This document shows positions 34,311-47,100 of a stretch of DNA of 64,000 nt, in pieces. A program made the position numbers and the translations under genes. The notes below the pieces were generated by a model that was given only the letters and a program-made list of their open reading frames with translations, ran no database searches and was not told where the DNA came from. The first letter of the stretch is position 1; each line of letters begins with the position of its first letter. Source of the stretch: Fragilaria radians (Eukaryota > Bacillariophyta > Fragilariophyceae > Fragilariales > Fragilariaceae); the NCBI GenBank assembly GCA_900642245.1, contig CAAAJI010000009.1, positions 365,384-429,383 on the forward strand. Direction: 5' to 3'.

Positions 34311-36604
34311 TTACAGAGTGTCGTTTCTAATTTCAGCATCGTCATCGACTTCCTCATCTTCTATAATCTCTCCTTCATCTTCACTAGAATCCTCTCGTGA
34401 TTGCCCTCTTCGGTTCATGGATAGAGTTGCAGCTTTTGCATGCTCTGTATCTCGATGAAAAATTTCATTGAAATATACTCTAGCACTTGAGATTGGATTT
34501 TCACTATTTAAAATCATTCTTATGTCTCCATATTGTTCCGGTGAATGTGATGCTGCATCAAGAAGTGATTTTCTGAATTCATCATAATTTTTAGCAATCA
34601 AAACTGAATTTGTTCTGGTGATTGATTGAAGTAATCGCGAAAGAAAAATGCGATCTCTTCGGTATGTGGCATTCCATTCCTCCAGAAAGTCCTGAAATAG
34701 TTCTTTGGGTCCATCACGGTCTTGAGATTTTACAAGCCCATAAGTTGGGTGAGAAGAAAGTGAATCTTCTATGTTGCGCCAATTTGTTGAAGGTGCTATT
34801 TTTCCATCCTTTGCCATTTTCTCAAGTAACTCAATAAAACTTTCTCTTTGTGCCTTTTCGGCTCGGTGCCTGGCATCACGAATCCTCCGTCGCCTCTCGT
34901 CTTCCGCAGTTTGCAGTTCAATGACAAAATCCGAAAAATAAAGCTCTCTATCAGACTCTGACATATATTCAGATACTAGAAATCGAGGGTCAGATAAACT
35001 GTTATTGCTTAGTGAAGCGTTGAATGAGGCCCTAGGAAGATGAAAAAAATTAGGAAAAAAAATGTCTGCAATCTTTATGGGGAAAAAGGTAGAACGTACC
35101 ATGTAGAAGCGTATGTCAGCTCTCCAGATTCTTCATGATCTCTCAGGAATGACAAAAGAGAGGCTTTGGCTTCTCGTTTCTTGTTTCTTTTTTTACGTTC
35201 GTCCCTTTTGCGTACTTCTTCACAGAACTCCAAGAACAAAGATTCTCTAGTCTCCTCGTCTTCAACAGCAAAAAACCGATCATCTTTAGATAGATAATCT
35301 CGCATGACAAGGAACCGGGAAGTTTGAGGATTGAAAGACTCAATTGATGGAAGTATATCTGTCAGAAGTTTTGTGAAACCTTCTTTCGCACGCATTCGTT
35401 CCCCTCGCTCTTGATCACGTAAGTCGTTGGCACGCTTTGTCTGATACTCAGCCAGGGCCTGCTTTCTCTCTCCTTGAGTAAGAATCTCACATGCTTCCCA
35501 TCTAGGATCTGATGAGCAGATCTTGACAACATCATTCCACTTTGTAGTCGGTTGCACATCCTTCGCCAGTAAAAGTCCCTTGAATCCAACAATGGCTTCA
35601 GATTTGCTTGTAAATTCGATTACTTTCACGTTGGGAGCCTTTTTCTTTTTTCTAGGATGATCTTCATCGTTGTTTTCAGATGTAACGCGTGCTGATGCTT
35701 TGAAGGACTCGGGTTTCTCCCAAGTGGTTGACACTCCATTGGAATAGTATGTCTTACCCGTTTGGGTATCAACATATTCTACCCATGATTGTTCAACTGG
35801 TTTTGAAGGTACAGCTGACCTGATAAGAGCTTCAGGCTTGACATATGTACTCTCTTTTGTAATTGAGTTGTAAAAGTACTTCATTGAGTTTGGTGCTATG
35901 TGCTCAGTCCATGCTTTGTCGATTTCTAGTTTATATTTGGTCTTGTCAATCGGTTGCGTCGCAGCACCCTGGATACTTTCCGGTATCACATAAGAATTAT
36001 TATGAGTCGAAGCTAGAAGTTGGGATTGACTGTTTGGATTTATCGCCATTTGATGATGAGGAATAAGGTTTTGATATATAGCACCGGAATTGTTACTTTG
36101 AGGGAACTGGTTGAAGCTCGAATGATTGAAATGAGAATGATTTAGCTGCTGCGACATAGATATTGTAGTCATTCCAGGAGACGGCATCCACATTCCAGGG
36201 TTGCTTCTTGGCGGTGGAGGAGGGGGTGGAATTCCTCTCACTAGAAGCCCTTGCATCGGAGGCGGTGGTGGTGGTGGAACCATGTTTACCCCAAGACCGA
36301 AATTAGGTCTATGAGGGACTCGATTGACTGTGAAAGAGTCATGCTCTATGAACCTATCTCTTACGTTGTAAAAGCCTCTACCAGGCATTGAAACATGTCT
36401 ATCCCCTCGTCCCCGTGGAGTTGGCGGTTCACCACCCCTACCTGGAGCTGCAAGATTTGGACGCCCAGGTTGAAAGTTTCGCTCCCTATTATTGTTAAGA
36501 GAAAATCCTTCCTGAATTCCTCTCCCATGAAGATTTTCTGTCATTCTTCGAACGCCTTGGTAGATTGGTGGCTGTCCACTTGATGGCCGGTTACTGTCGT
36601 TCAT
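34311..36604 (-). CDS. PRP40: Pre-mRNA splicing factor PRP40 (WW and FF domains)
   Basis: U1 snRNP-associated bridging factor in early spliceosome assembly. Exons 36604-35100 and 35031-34311, joined by a 68-nt GT-AG intron within a Trp codon, give 741 aa. The N-terminus (~1-220) is Arg/Gly/Pro-rich with poly-Pro runs (PPPPPPP), which may bind WW or profilin-type partners. WW1 at ~232-258 (WTEHIAPNSMKYFYNSIT then YVKPE; the second Trp is Tyr) and WW2 at ~274-300 (WVEYVDTQTGKTYYSNGVST then WEKP) follow. A basic stretch (RKKKKAP) leads into four or five FF repeats: FKGLLLAKDVQPTTKWNDV, FTKLLTDILPSIESFN, LLSFLRDHEESGELTYAST, FIELLEKMAKDGKIAPSTN and a last worn one. The C-terminus is acidic (EDEGEIIEDEEVDDD). 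Confidence 0.92.
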
Positions 36605-37420
36605 TTATTGTATTCCCAAGAGGTAGTATAACGGAAAGAAACATGAAAGTATTTTTTATTTCTTTAGGGGTCGAAAGGGTCAAAAAAGATGTATACTGTA
36701 CTCTCACATTCTAGTATTACATTTGTTTCCATTTCTATTCTCTTAGGTACAAAACGTAAATACAGCTGCCGACACCTTTTATATTTCCATTCTAAATCTC
36801 AAATCGCAACACTCCGGTTTCATTCTATCGCATCTCAAGCCCTGAGCAAAAGCAAAGTCCTCAACTCTTAGAGCTGAGAAAAAGGTATGTAAGGACCACG
36901 AATCTTGTAAAGTTTTTTGAAATTTATATTGCCAAGGGTAGCATCACCATCCTGCATCATGGTGAGAATATTTCCGATAAAAATCAATATCGTACAACAC
37001 CTACGTACAGTTTAACTTCAACTTTGGACTCGATTGATGTGTTACAGTACTAAAACTCTCTGATGTAATACTATTTGTTAACGGAACACTTTTACAAATT
37101 TGGCTACAACAGGTACTACTCCCCGGAGACCTACTACTTTCTGGATTGACTCTTATTCAAGTAGGGGATTCGTACTCTCGTTCTGTAGAATTTTTTCTAG
37201 TTGAAGAAAGCCATATTGCCATCATCTTTTTGCTCTCACAGGATTTAATAATTTGCTACTGAAATCGATTTAGAGCTAAAAAGGACGCTTCACGGAGTTA
37301 GAAGGATAAGGACTAGATTGTTTTGCCTACCCTTGAAGACGTATCGGAAATTGTATCTCAAGCATCATATGGTTTCATATCGAAGCGCGCATGCGATGAT
37401 TGTAAAACAAATTTTCTAAA
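36605..37420. promoter_or_regulatory. Divergent spacer, PRP40 and Myb-like gene
   Basis: An 816-nt region between divergent start codons; both promoters should be here. The frame at 36689-36871 has no support. No specific element is recognised. Confidence 0.45.
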
Positions 37421-38952
37421 ATGACTCCTTCGAATTTTTCCGTAAGCATGAAAGAGAGTGATTCTTCGTCTACATGCAACATGGAATCGTCACCTAAGAT
37501 AAGTCAAGTAGAGATGAATGATTCAGAAATTTCTTTGCCTGCACGCGATCATCAATTATCGATTCAAGAAATGAGGCAAGGCGAATCTAAGGAATCTATG
37601 ACATCGACCAGTTGCAAAACTTTTGCTTCAAGTTGTAATAACATTAACGACAATATCAACACTTTGTTGGCATCTTTCCCTCAAAAAGATGTTCCAACTA
37701 AAGCTGCATCAGTATTGACTACAAATGTTGACAGAAAGAACAGGGAAGATAGGTCTTTAGGAAACATTCCATGTTCCATGAGTGATCAATCAGAAAGAAG
37801 TACTTGTTCTCCTCAAGTGGAATCTGCAAGCGTATGTTCAGATCCAGTGCCTTCAACAGTAGAAGTACCATCACATCTTACACGACCAGCATCCACTCCA
37901 CACTCGATGGCTATGATGGTAAGACATTGAAAATTATCATTGGTGTAGACAACGCAACTTACCCTCTCTCTTCTATAGATTCAGAGTGACACGAGCAAAA
38001 TTACAAAGCTATCTCTTCAAAGCTTACGTCCGTCTTCACCTCACAAGGTAAAGGAATCATCGATTTCTCTCAGGCGAGGGAAATGGACCATGGAGGAAGA
38101 GGCGTATGTGGCACGTGTTATCCAAGACTTCAACTCAGGTTATCTCAACGCTCCCACTGGCACGACGCTTAGGAGTTACCTATCTGATAAGCTTCATTGT
38201 GATCCCATGCGTATAACAAAGAAGTTTACTGGAGATTCATGTATAGGAAAGAGGGTTTTCCATCCTGCTGTAAGATGTCCAAGTAATTCAGCATCAATCG
38301 ACAAAGCCCAGGTGAGTTTTTCAATCCTTCTGATGCGTAAGTGTATATATCTAGAATCTGAATTTTCCTTCCTTTGAAGGCTGAGCTGGATGCATTGGAG
38401 AGACGTTGGCGCCGTCGTCTTGATGTCCAACAACGAGATGCTGCAAAGAAAGCAGCCGCATCCGTTCGCTCAAATTCACAGGCAGCTCACGCACCCGCGC
38501 CCACCTCACGCATTTCAACGTCGTATCTAAAAGATACTATAGTCACCAGAACAGCTTCATGGCTTGATCGAGCAAATGCAATACTAGCAGTTGGTAATGA
38601 TGGTAATCCTCAATTCACGGAGACATCAGCATTGGATGTGAAGTCACTACCAGTTGAAGATATAGAAGACCAAATGAAGGAAGTGCAACGCCTTATACAT
38701 GAAGGTCCCATAATTCAGAAAACGACTGTAGGACTACCTCGACTGATAGACCTTTCTTCTGATCCCCAGAGTTCTCACGACCCTCAGAAAACAGATCAGG
38801 TAGAAGGGGAATTTTTACACACGCCCTTGGATAAAAGACCGAGAAGGCTGAGCGACCACAACTTAAGTGGAAATGAAGATGCCCAGGCTCTTGTTGGATT
38901 TCTGAACAGTGTTCGTGCAGCTGCTGCTGCCGACCGTCCATCTATACTTTGA
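37421..38952 (+). CDS. Myb/SANT-like nuclear protein of unknown function
   Basis: Three exons: 37421-37918, 37979-38311 and 38380-38952, with phase-0 GT-AG introns of 60 and 68 nt, encode 467 aa. The first ~180 residues are Ser/Thr-rich and disordered. The conserved block lies in exon two: SLRRGKWTMEEEAYVARVI, then NAPTGTTLRSYLSDKLHCD, PMRITKKFTGDSCIGKRVF. The WT-EEE start is Myb/SANT-like; the GTTLR...L.C.PMRI.KKF.G..CIGK part recurs, from memory, in diatom and oomycete proteins with no assigned role. A helical stretch rich in Arg/Glu/Ala (ELDALERRWRRRLDVQQRD) follows, then a Ser-rich tail with RPRRLSDHN and an alanine run. Probably a DNA-binding or chromatin protein; the function is inferred from the block only. 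Confidence 0.78.
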
Positions 38953-39805
38953 AGGATCTCATACCAACCTTTTTGGCTAACACCGTCAACACCATTGATC
39001 ATTGGAGTCAACAGCCTCGTTCTTGACCATTGTGATATCCATGCAGTATACTTTAATGCGTTAAATATCTGATTTCGAGAGCATACTGAATGTAATAATG
39101 ATTAGCGTCATTTTGTCATCCTAGATATTCGAAGTATGAAATAGGTCACTTTGGTATTTCTGTGACGTAATTCTTTGACGTGGAAAACAACATTATCGTG
39201 ACGACCGTATTCAAATTACTAGTGTACTGTTGAGCTGATTTTGTTAAGTATTTCATGGCCAAACTCAGTCAACAAAAAACTTTTCCAAATGTAGCAAGGC
39301 TAAAAGAAAGAAATCTGTGAAGCGGTTGACAATTTGGAGTCAATGCGAGCCACGAAATTACGCTTCTATTTTTGCATCAATCTTCGTTTCAAGGTTCCAT
39401 TTTATACTAGAATTTTGATGAGATTAATTTTTTGATTCTTGCGTAGACAAATACTTCTTTGCTTGAAAGTTTTGGGATTATCAACTAGCTGCATCCAATT
39501 GCATTGCTTTATGTTATGGTAATCTCAAGATTAAGAGACACATTTAGGTTTGCTGCATCATTGAAAGAATCAATCATGACTTTACGCATCACTTTCCTAT
39601 TGCCAGGGTTTTATTCATGACAGTGGTTGACAATTGGATCAAAAGCTTCATTGAATAGTTTTAAGACGTAGAAAATTAAATGTTCATGACTGCTATTATT
39701 TTTTCTTGGTCATGGATTTCATAACAACCTACATGTGAATGAATCATTACAGGAATCAAGGTTATCAATCATTGTATAATTGCAGTTCTTTACACTTAGA
39801 ATACA
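38953..39805. other. Spacer between convergent genes
   Basis: About 850 nt between the Myb-like gene and the COPI-associated gene, both ending here. No frame or structure is recognised. Confidence 0.5.
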
Positions 39806-40552
39806 TTAGAAGCTTGAAGCTTGATGATCTAGATCATTCCACCAGTTTTTGAATTCAGTAAAAGTCAGTTTTTCTTTATCCTTCTTTTCAATTTGCATGA
39901 AAGCGGTTTCTGCCTCACGTCGGTTGAAATCCACATTCAGATTGTGAACAAGATTTTGAAACTGGGACACATTGAGATAGGACAAACTACCAGATGCTGC
40001 ATCGAACTCGGCCTTTATGGTTGTCTCGGAAAATTGACTTTTCTTCAATTCCTCGAGTTTCTTTGCGGAACGGCTGCCGATAATGACAAAAGCGAGACCA
40101 ACTAACGCAACAACAAGCCCCACGAGCGCCTCAATTAATCCACCTCCCGATATTGTCAAAGTACCAGCGACAAAGTAAAGACAACCTCTACCCCAAACAA
40201 ATTTAAGGAAAAGGGCATACTTGACAATTGTTTCTTCCCAAGCTTTCGAGAAGGGAATCGCTTTCCCTTCCAATAGAAGCATGATGAGACCCAATATGAA
40301 TGTGTATACGGAGAGTAATGCATTGAGCCAATGAAAAGTGAGGATTCGAGCAATAAACCCAAGGATAGATACCACAACCATAGCTAAACCTCCAATCATT
40401 GCTAAAAGACGAATGGATAAGTCCCCTTCACTTGTCAATCGTTTGACTTCATCAACTTGCTCCTTCGCAAAGTTGCCAGCAACAGATCCAGCCTCATTTG
40501 CTGCTTCTTGAGAGAAGAATGCTGAGTGTAGAGGCGAGTTGTCGACAGCCAT
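39806..40552 (-). CDS. COPI-associated-type membrane protein with EF-hand-like tail
   Basis: Single exon, 248 aa from ATG 40552. Four hydrophobic segments are visible at about 48-70, 76-95, 111-133 and 136-158 (for example LLAMIGGLAMVVVSILGFIA and ALVGLVVALVGLAFVIIGS). The arrangement, with KAIPFSK and a WGRGCLYFVAGTL segment before the last helix, matches the COPI_assoc (Golgi vesicle coat-associated) family. The ~90-residue C-tail is cytosolic; its end (LNVDFNRREAETAFMQI, then LTFTEFKNWW) looks like a degenerate EF-hand pair without complete Ca2+ loops. A Golgi or vesicle membrane role follows from the family. Its start lies 145 nt from that of the divergent SET gene. Confidence 0.72.
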   Translation of the reverse strand: MAVDNSPLHSAFFSQEAANEAGSVAGNFAKEQVDEVKRLTSEGDLSIRLLAMIGGLAMVVVSILGFIARILTFHWLNALLSVYTFILGLIMLLLEGKAIPFSKAWEETIVKYALFLKFVWGRGCLYFVAGTLTISGGGLIEALVGLVVALVGLAFVIIGSRSAKKLEELKKSQFSETTIKAEFDAASGSLSYLNVSQFQNLVHNLNVDFNRREAETAFMQIEKKDKEKLTFTEFKNWWNDLDHQASSF

Positions 40553-40697
40553 ATGAGTGTTTTAGAAGAATGGAGAAGCTCGTTATAATGCATGGAAAAT
40601 TATTGACTACTGTCACAATGTTACTTTACTTGCATGGAGTGTGCCAAGTCATTCCATCACCAGTCAAAATACAAAATACTATTTTTGCAAATTCAAA
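40553..40697. promoter_or_regulatory. Compact bidirectional promoter
   Basis: Only 145 nt separate the start codons of two divergent genes (40552 minus, 40698 plus), so their 5' UTRs and promoters must share this stretch. No defined element is recognised. Confidence 0.55.
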
Positions 40698-42134
40698 ATG
40701 ATAAGCCTTGAAAGTATATTGGATCAGGCAGAAGCTTTATTGGTTGAGAATCCTGTTAATCCACCATGTCCTGATTTTTCATTACCTAGCGACTATGAAG
40801 ATAGAGACAAAGTTCCGTTCCGATTCATGGTCCTACAAGAAAATGGTATAAAAGGGCGTGCATGGTTGGCCAAGGAGGATATTAAAGCTGGCTCGATACT
40901 TGTTTGTGAAAAACCTCTAGCGATGGTTATGGATTGGCAAGATCCATCTCTTGAAACTGAAGAAGGAGAAGATGTTTGGGATGACGAGGATATGGATGTA
41001 GAACAGGAAGACGCTCTTCATCATTCAGGATTGACGCCACTAAACGAATTGCTGCTATTGGAGTTATTACGTCGGATGGTGATTGACGTATCGCTTTGGA
41101 CGGAAAGACTAACTCATTTGTTCCCTCGCCTTGATGATGACTTGGAATTACTGGATGCGTGGAATTGTCAAGATGAAACAGTCTCATGTGCCTATGAAGA
41201 TCTCCTAGAAGAACTAGCATCGTCCGCTTCACCCTTGACGACAGACGAGATCGAACAGATACGCATTCGATTGCCGTTGATAGTACGTTACAATGTATTG
41301 AGTGCAGAGACGTCTCCAGAACTTTTAGTGCATCCCAGTCCTCAAGGATTTGCCGCCTTGTCCGGCTCTGCACTCTACCACTGGGCATCATTCTTCAATC
41401 ACGACAGTAGTCCAAACGCATCTCGATTCTCAATTGGAGACATTATATGGGTTGTGGCGAATCAAGATATCTCCGCAGGACAAGAAATTTGTATTTCCTA
41501 TCTTGAGCATGACATCTTGTGTGAATCTCCTGAAATTCGGACCTCAATGCTCAACATGGACTTTGCTGAGCCATCCACCCAAATCGACGATGATAAAATA
41601 CAACCTTTGCAACAACAGGATAATGGACCAGAGCTCCCAGTCATTGATATTGATGTTCAGAACGAATTAATGCAAATGGATCCCATGGAACGTTTGACAG
41701 CGATCGACAGCCTCCTGCAACAGGCCCTCGGCCAAGCAGTAGCAGAAGAAGAAGAGGATGCCATGGAACCAGCGCCATGGTTTCAATGCGATGTACAAAA
41801 CTTACGAATTCTAAAGGCACTCACCCTAGACAGTTTGGGTCGAATGTCCGAAGCCTTGTCAATATGGGAGCTTTGTGTGAAATTCACAGAGACCCACCTT
41901 CCTCCCAATGACGAAGCCACTGTCGTTCTTCACGTTCAGGCTTCTCTATGTGCGCTGCAAGCTGGGGAGAATGATGTAGCTCGTGATCATGCTGATCGAG
42001 CACTGCAAATTCATCACAACATATTTGGCGGAGGGGTCACAAGGTTTCGGCGTCGCTACCAAAAAGAATTTCAATTGGATTTGCGGCCTAATTTTTACGG
42101 CGGAGGACCCGATACTCTTTGGCCTTCAAGCTAG
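40698..42134 (+). CDS. SET-domain protein, SMYD-like lysine methyltransferase
   Basis: Single exon, 478 aa. I start at ATG 40698 (MISLESILD); the longer frame opens with GTG at 40641. The SET domain is split, as in SMYD proteins. The N-part is GRAWLAKEDIKAGSILVCEK (~50-70). A long acidic insert replaces the MYND zinc finger: I see no Cys cluster. The C-part is ALYHWASFFNHDSSPNAS (~226-243) and NQDISAGQEICISYLEHD (~256-273), which carry the NH..PN core and the GEE(I/L).ISY-type substrate-Tyr region. The remaining ~130 residues form a TPR-like helical tail (LDSLGRMSEALSIWELCVKF, ASLCALQAGENDVARDHADR). S-adenosylmethionine-dependent methylation is inferred from the family; the target is unknown. 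Confidence 0.83.
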   Translation: MISLESILDQAEALLVENPVNPPCPDFSLPSDYEDRDKVPFRFMVLQENGIKGRAWLAKEDIKAGSILVCEKPLAMVMDWQDPSLETEEGEDVWDDEDMDVEQEDALHHSGLTPLNELLLLELLRRMVIDVSLWTERLTHLFPRLDDDLELLDAWNCQDETVSCAYEDLLEELASSASPLTTDEIEQIRIRLPLIVRYNVLSAETSPELLVHPSPQGFAALSGSALYHWASFFNHDSSPNASRFSIGDIIWVVANQDISAGQEICISYLEHDILCESPEIRTSMLNMDFAEPSTQIDDDKIQPLQQQDNGPELPVIDIDVQNELMQMDPMERLTAIDSLLQQALGQAVAEEEEDAMEPAPWFQCDVQNLRILKALTLDSLGRMSEALSIWELCVKFTETHLPPNDEATVVLHVQASLCALQAGENDVARDHADRALQIHHNIFGGGVTRFRRRYQKEFQLDLRPNFYGGGPDTLWPSS

Positions 42135-44189
42135 ATCACAGAGGCTTCTTGCTAACTTCAAAACGATTATATTTTTCCGATTTCATGGATTTCATTGTAA
42201 CTTGAGAGAGAACTCAGGTAGATAGTGTGAAAGGCAAGGTATAGGCTCAAGAATAGAAGCCATGAAAGGATGTTTAATACTATTTCATCCTAATTGATAA
42301 GCTTCGCAATATTCAAACGTTACTTTTATACATGCCCAATAGTTCTAGCAACTATAGTATTCTCTAGTCTCATTTTCTCAAGTGTTGACTTCATTCAAGT
42401 TTCTGAATTATTACAAACGTCATTTGTTGAAGTGGGCTATAAAATGATTCATGAAAAATCAAGAATTGTCAACTATCATGTTTTGCAATTTCTGGAATTA
42501 ATAATATTTTGTCATACACCCAAACTGACAACAAATCAAAGTAATGATCTTCTACTTCAGCATTCGGTGTAGCCATAAAGAAAATGTAAGCGCAACTGCT
42601 TAGATCGCGAATTTCATCAACTTATTGCCCTTTCTTCTCATTCATTTTAATTTAGCAACTTGTGTATAGGGATTTCATGATTTTATCTACGATACCGCTA
42701 GGTCCCTCTCTTGTCTCGATTATGTGGAAAGACTAACGGAGAAGTTGAATGTGTGCCAAAACCCAGGAGGGAGAGGGAAAAGCTGAGATCAAAACAATCT
42801 AGTCATTCCTGCAAAGTATACAAAACGAGATATATGGTATAGGAGAACGGACATCTTGAGGTATCTTTGTGAATTCACATCAACTCGTTGCAGCACTTGG
42901 AATGCTACTTTATAACCTAAATGTTCACAATTCATGATATTTTGTGACTGTAACCTCATCTCAAAATAATGCACACAGTGTAAAAGCAGCCTTAGCGCCA
43001 CAACTCATGATGTTTTATTTGATGGTGATGGAATAAGGCAGGTTACATGCAGGTTTACTTAACATGGAGATAGGTGTGCATGCCACATCTGAAAACGGAA
43101 TGCTCTCTAACACAAACCGTTAACACCACGTTTAGTAAGATGAAACTTTTGAAACATATGAAGCATAATTATGATCTATAGAGTAATTGAAGCCATTAGT
43201 TGATTCTAAGTGTATTTGAGCCACAAAATTAAACACAGGATTATAATAGCCCTTAGTTATACCACTTATCAGTATCTAAAAGGGTAGTGAATAGCCCCTA
43301 CCACATGGCAAGGCAAAGCCATGTCAGTAGCGTTACGTGCTCTTAAACATTCAGTTTAGAGTTTTGTTCAGATTCAGCATGGTGTTATACATTGCAGGAA
43401 TTCCATGCATGAAATAAGAAAAACACATTAAGCATTAAAAAATCAAGATGGAGCTGTTGGAAATGAATATTGCCTAAAGCGCTAAAATCAATATCCAAGA
43501 GTTGTCCTACTTCACAATTAGAAACTGAGTCAAACAAACTTTCGGCTGATGATTTATCTTGTTTTCTGCTGGCCAAATATTGTCTTGCCCTTTGGTTTGC
43601 ATATGACAACACCTACGAAAAGAGGAAGTATACCGGACGTCTATCATATTATGATAAGTTTCGTTCCCATTCAATAGTATGCATCTACTACATACCATGT
43701 TGAGAATAAATATTTCATTATGAAATTATGTATATGGAATTCAAAGTTTGTTTCACGTCTTCGTTCGGGATTACTAGGCGACTACTCTTTGAATGAAAGG
43801 AATTGAATCAAATTTGTGAATATAAGCATCGAAAACGAACCCAGTTTGAATAATCATTTCATATCGGTAAATCGATATACTTTTGATCCCATGAAATAAG
43901 TCTTCAAATCGTCTAACGACTGTTGAACGACCCTTCGCTTTAGGTAAATGTGACCGAACATCATCTAATTTTCAATACGTACATTCAAAAAACGACAAAC
44001 CAACAGAGCATGCATGAAGACATAACAAACTAGTGGCAAAACTTAAGAAAAGCTTAAAGTAGTATAGTAGCCAAGTTGTTCCTCATGGAAATTCTCAACG
44101 GAACTTGGATTCTGTATTCCCATTTTTATAAGTCTTGTTCCAACGGCAACATCCCTCCTTCAAAACAGTCCAAAACCATCTCGTAATTG
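42135..44189. other. Gene-free spacer before VPS8
   Basis: Two kilobases with no supported gene. Frames at 42294-42572 and 43385-43612 (minus) are unexplained; the latter could be a very worn retroelement scrap but lacks a defining motif. The VPS8 promoter is at the right end. Confidence 0.45.
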
Positions 44190-47100
44190 ATGAAAACAAT
44201 GGACTTGCAATCCATTCTCGATTGTTCTGATGTTGATGGTCAATCTGATGATGAAAACTCGAGCAATATTGATTTGGAGCGTTTATTGCGAGAGGATGAT
44301 GATTATGATAGCATTACAGAGGAGCGCAATGACATAACGATTACTTCAATGTCCACAATAGAAACAAATGCATTACATTTTTCTTCCCCAAAACATACGG
44401 TATCAAATAAGAAGCAATACAATAGCTCCCTCCAAATGGATAGATATTACCAGGACGTAGACCATGGGATGGATCGTATTGAGCACAACGAAGTCCACTC
44501 CCCGCCATATATTACGACCTCAATGCGATATGGTCATCTTGGAACTCATAATCCTGAAGACTGGGCCGTCTTGCAGCAAATTCTTGGTGAAATTGAAGAC
44601 GATGATGACGAAGATGGAGATAACTGGATCAATCCGAAAAATTTAGTTGTTCAGGAGCAACAACACTTAAACGTCGATGAAATCCTTCGGTCAATTCCGG
44701 ATGGAATGGAGGATACTGGCAACGATTTCAGTGATCAAGGAAATAGCTTTGATGATATCAATGCATCAAATTTTCAATATGTATTCACCCCTAAGCATTC
44801 TCCAATCCGAAGTCCCTATTTTCAAGAAAGCAACAGGAATTCCCTAGACAATGGTGAGAATCCAGAGAAAGTTGGAGAAAAGAAAGCACTTCCTACTCCA
44901 GTTAGGATCCATAACAATGCGTCAATAGTTAAACCGAAAATAATGCTAGGAGATTTTTCTCCCATCGTGGTAGACGAATTTGCTTCAGAAAATGCTTTGA
45001 AGTATGCTCTTGCATATGAAAATAAACTACTTCGCCCAGGACAACGCGAAATAATATCCCCTTTAATGGTTAAACGGCGTTTGAAGCCTAAAGTTGAGCT
45101 AGGAAGTAGTATGCAACGAAAATTGCAGCTCACAAAAGCACCAGGGACCTTTTTGGGCACGAATATGCCGAAACCAGACACTCCTCATTTTGCCTTCTCG
45201 GGAGTGCTTGAGGAGAAGGTTATGCCAAACTTGACTTCGCATCTAATGAAAGTTACCATTGAGAAAAAGTCAGACATTCCTACAGCAGTATCTGTAAACT
45301 CCAAGTTCATCGCTGTTGGAACGCGACTTGGATTGATTCTTGTTTTTGATCTATTCGAGGTATTGAGACAAAAATTGAGGTTAAGTGATGCGGTTCAAGA
45401 TGGTCATTGGAATGCAGCCTCTGGTGGATCTGTGACCTCGGTTGATATTAGTGGTAATGGTGAAGCACTTATTGCAGGTTACTCATCTGGACTATTGATT
45501 TTATGGGATGTATTAAAGGGTACGGTTCTGAAATTTGTCTCGGAATCACACTTTTCCTCAATATCTGGTGTACGTTTCTTGAGCCAAAAGGATTTGAAAG
45601 TTGTATCTGTTGATTCTGGAGGTCTTGTGAACAAACTGACGTTTACAAAGAATTTACTTTGGTCAAACTATTCCATGGACACCGTTTGTCTTTTGGATGG
45701 CACAGCCGGGCAAATTCTATCGATGAATGTGCTTCCACCTTACCCCTCATCGTTCAAATCGCATAACTCATTCCCTGACAGGTTATCTCTAATTGCGCTT
45801 GCATCCGAGCGTAGTAGTTTCGCGGTAGCTGTAGAGCCTACAGTTCAAGTCATTCATCGCTGGGCTCGTCCTACCTTCGACGAAATTAGACCAGTTCACC
45901 TTGATATACCTCCTGAGTTTACTTTCTTACCCTGCTTATCATGGAATTGGTCTTTCGTATTAGGGGGTGGCCACACAATTACTCCTATCCTGGCAAGATC
46001 GTGGGGTTGCAAGCTTCAATTTTTACGTGCGAATTTCCCCCAGTTAGAAAATGGCGGAGGCATAGATTATTTGACTTGGCCCAGTTTTGGTCTACATGAC
46101 GAATATGATTCTCCTTCGCCGATTTTAGTATTGGAGTGGCTTGGAGATAGATCTTTGGCCTACATTACTGATCGAAACGAATTCACCGTTATTGACACCG
46201 TTATGATGACGCTTCTTGAAAGGCTTGACCTTTCAAATGTAAAGCTAGTGTACGCAGAATTCGTGCTAAATCGAAGTGCAGGAAAAGACTTCGACGTTGA
46301 TAGTAGCAAGCAAATTATTTCTCGCACTTGCAAGACCTTCCAAAACACTTTGAAGGCTAATGACAATCGTTTATTAATCCTATGTCAAGAAGAAGTACGC
46401 AGTGTTGAGATTCTCGGAGCAAAACGACGAATTTCAGCTCTCGAAGAGGATGGAGAGTGGTTAGAAGCATTGGCACTCGCCTTGGATCATTATGAGAATA
46501 CAATAAAGAGCCAAGAGGATCGACAGAGATTGCAAGGTAAAAGAGACCTAGCAAACCACCCAGAATTCTACTCTGTTACTCGTACAGAAGACGAAGAGTG
46601 GATTGCTAAGCTTCTCATTCGCTATTTCAATCTTGCCATAGAAAATGCACCTGATGATGAAACTACGGAATCTGTGTTCATCACAAAATCTGCAGGCTTG
46701 TCTAGGCTTGATTTGGCAGAAAGTCATTTCCAAATGCTTGCTGGAGTGTGCGCAGAATTCTGCATTGCGATTAGACGACTTGATCTTCTTTTTGGTCCGA
46801 TTTTCCAGCGTTTTCTCCACGTTCGCAGAGTATCAATTTTCTTGGATGTTCTTGAGCCTTATGTGCTGAACGATAAACTAAATTTCATAGCACCCGAGGC
46901 TATGGCCCATTTCATAGAGCACTGCAAGGCTACGAATGGCATTGCGGTTGTTGAACGCTGTTTGCTACATATGGATGTAACCGTCATGGATTTTGATTCC
47001 ATTGTATCGTTATTGCGCAGAAACGACATGTTCTCTGCTTTGTTTCATGTATATACACACGGACTAGATGACTTTGTTCGGCCTTTAGAGTTAATAATGG

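Noticed and set aside
43385..43698. Minus-strand frames resembling the RNase H-integrase junction of gypsy elements
   Set aside because: Only vague spacing similarity; no ADALS, zinc or DGP-type motif is intact.
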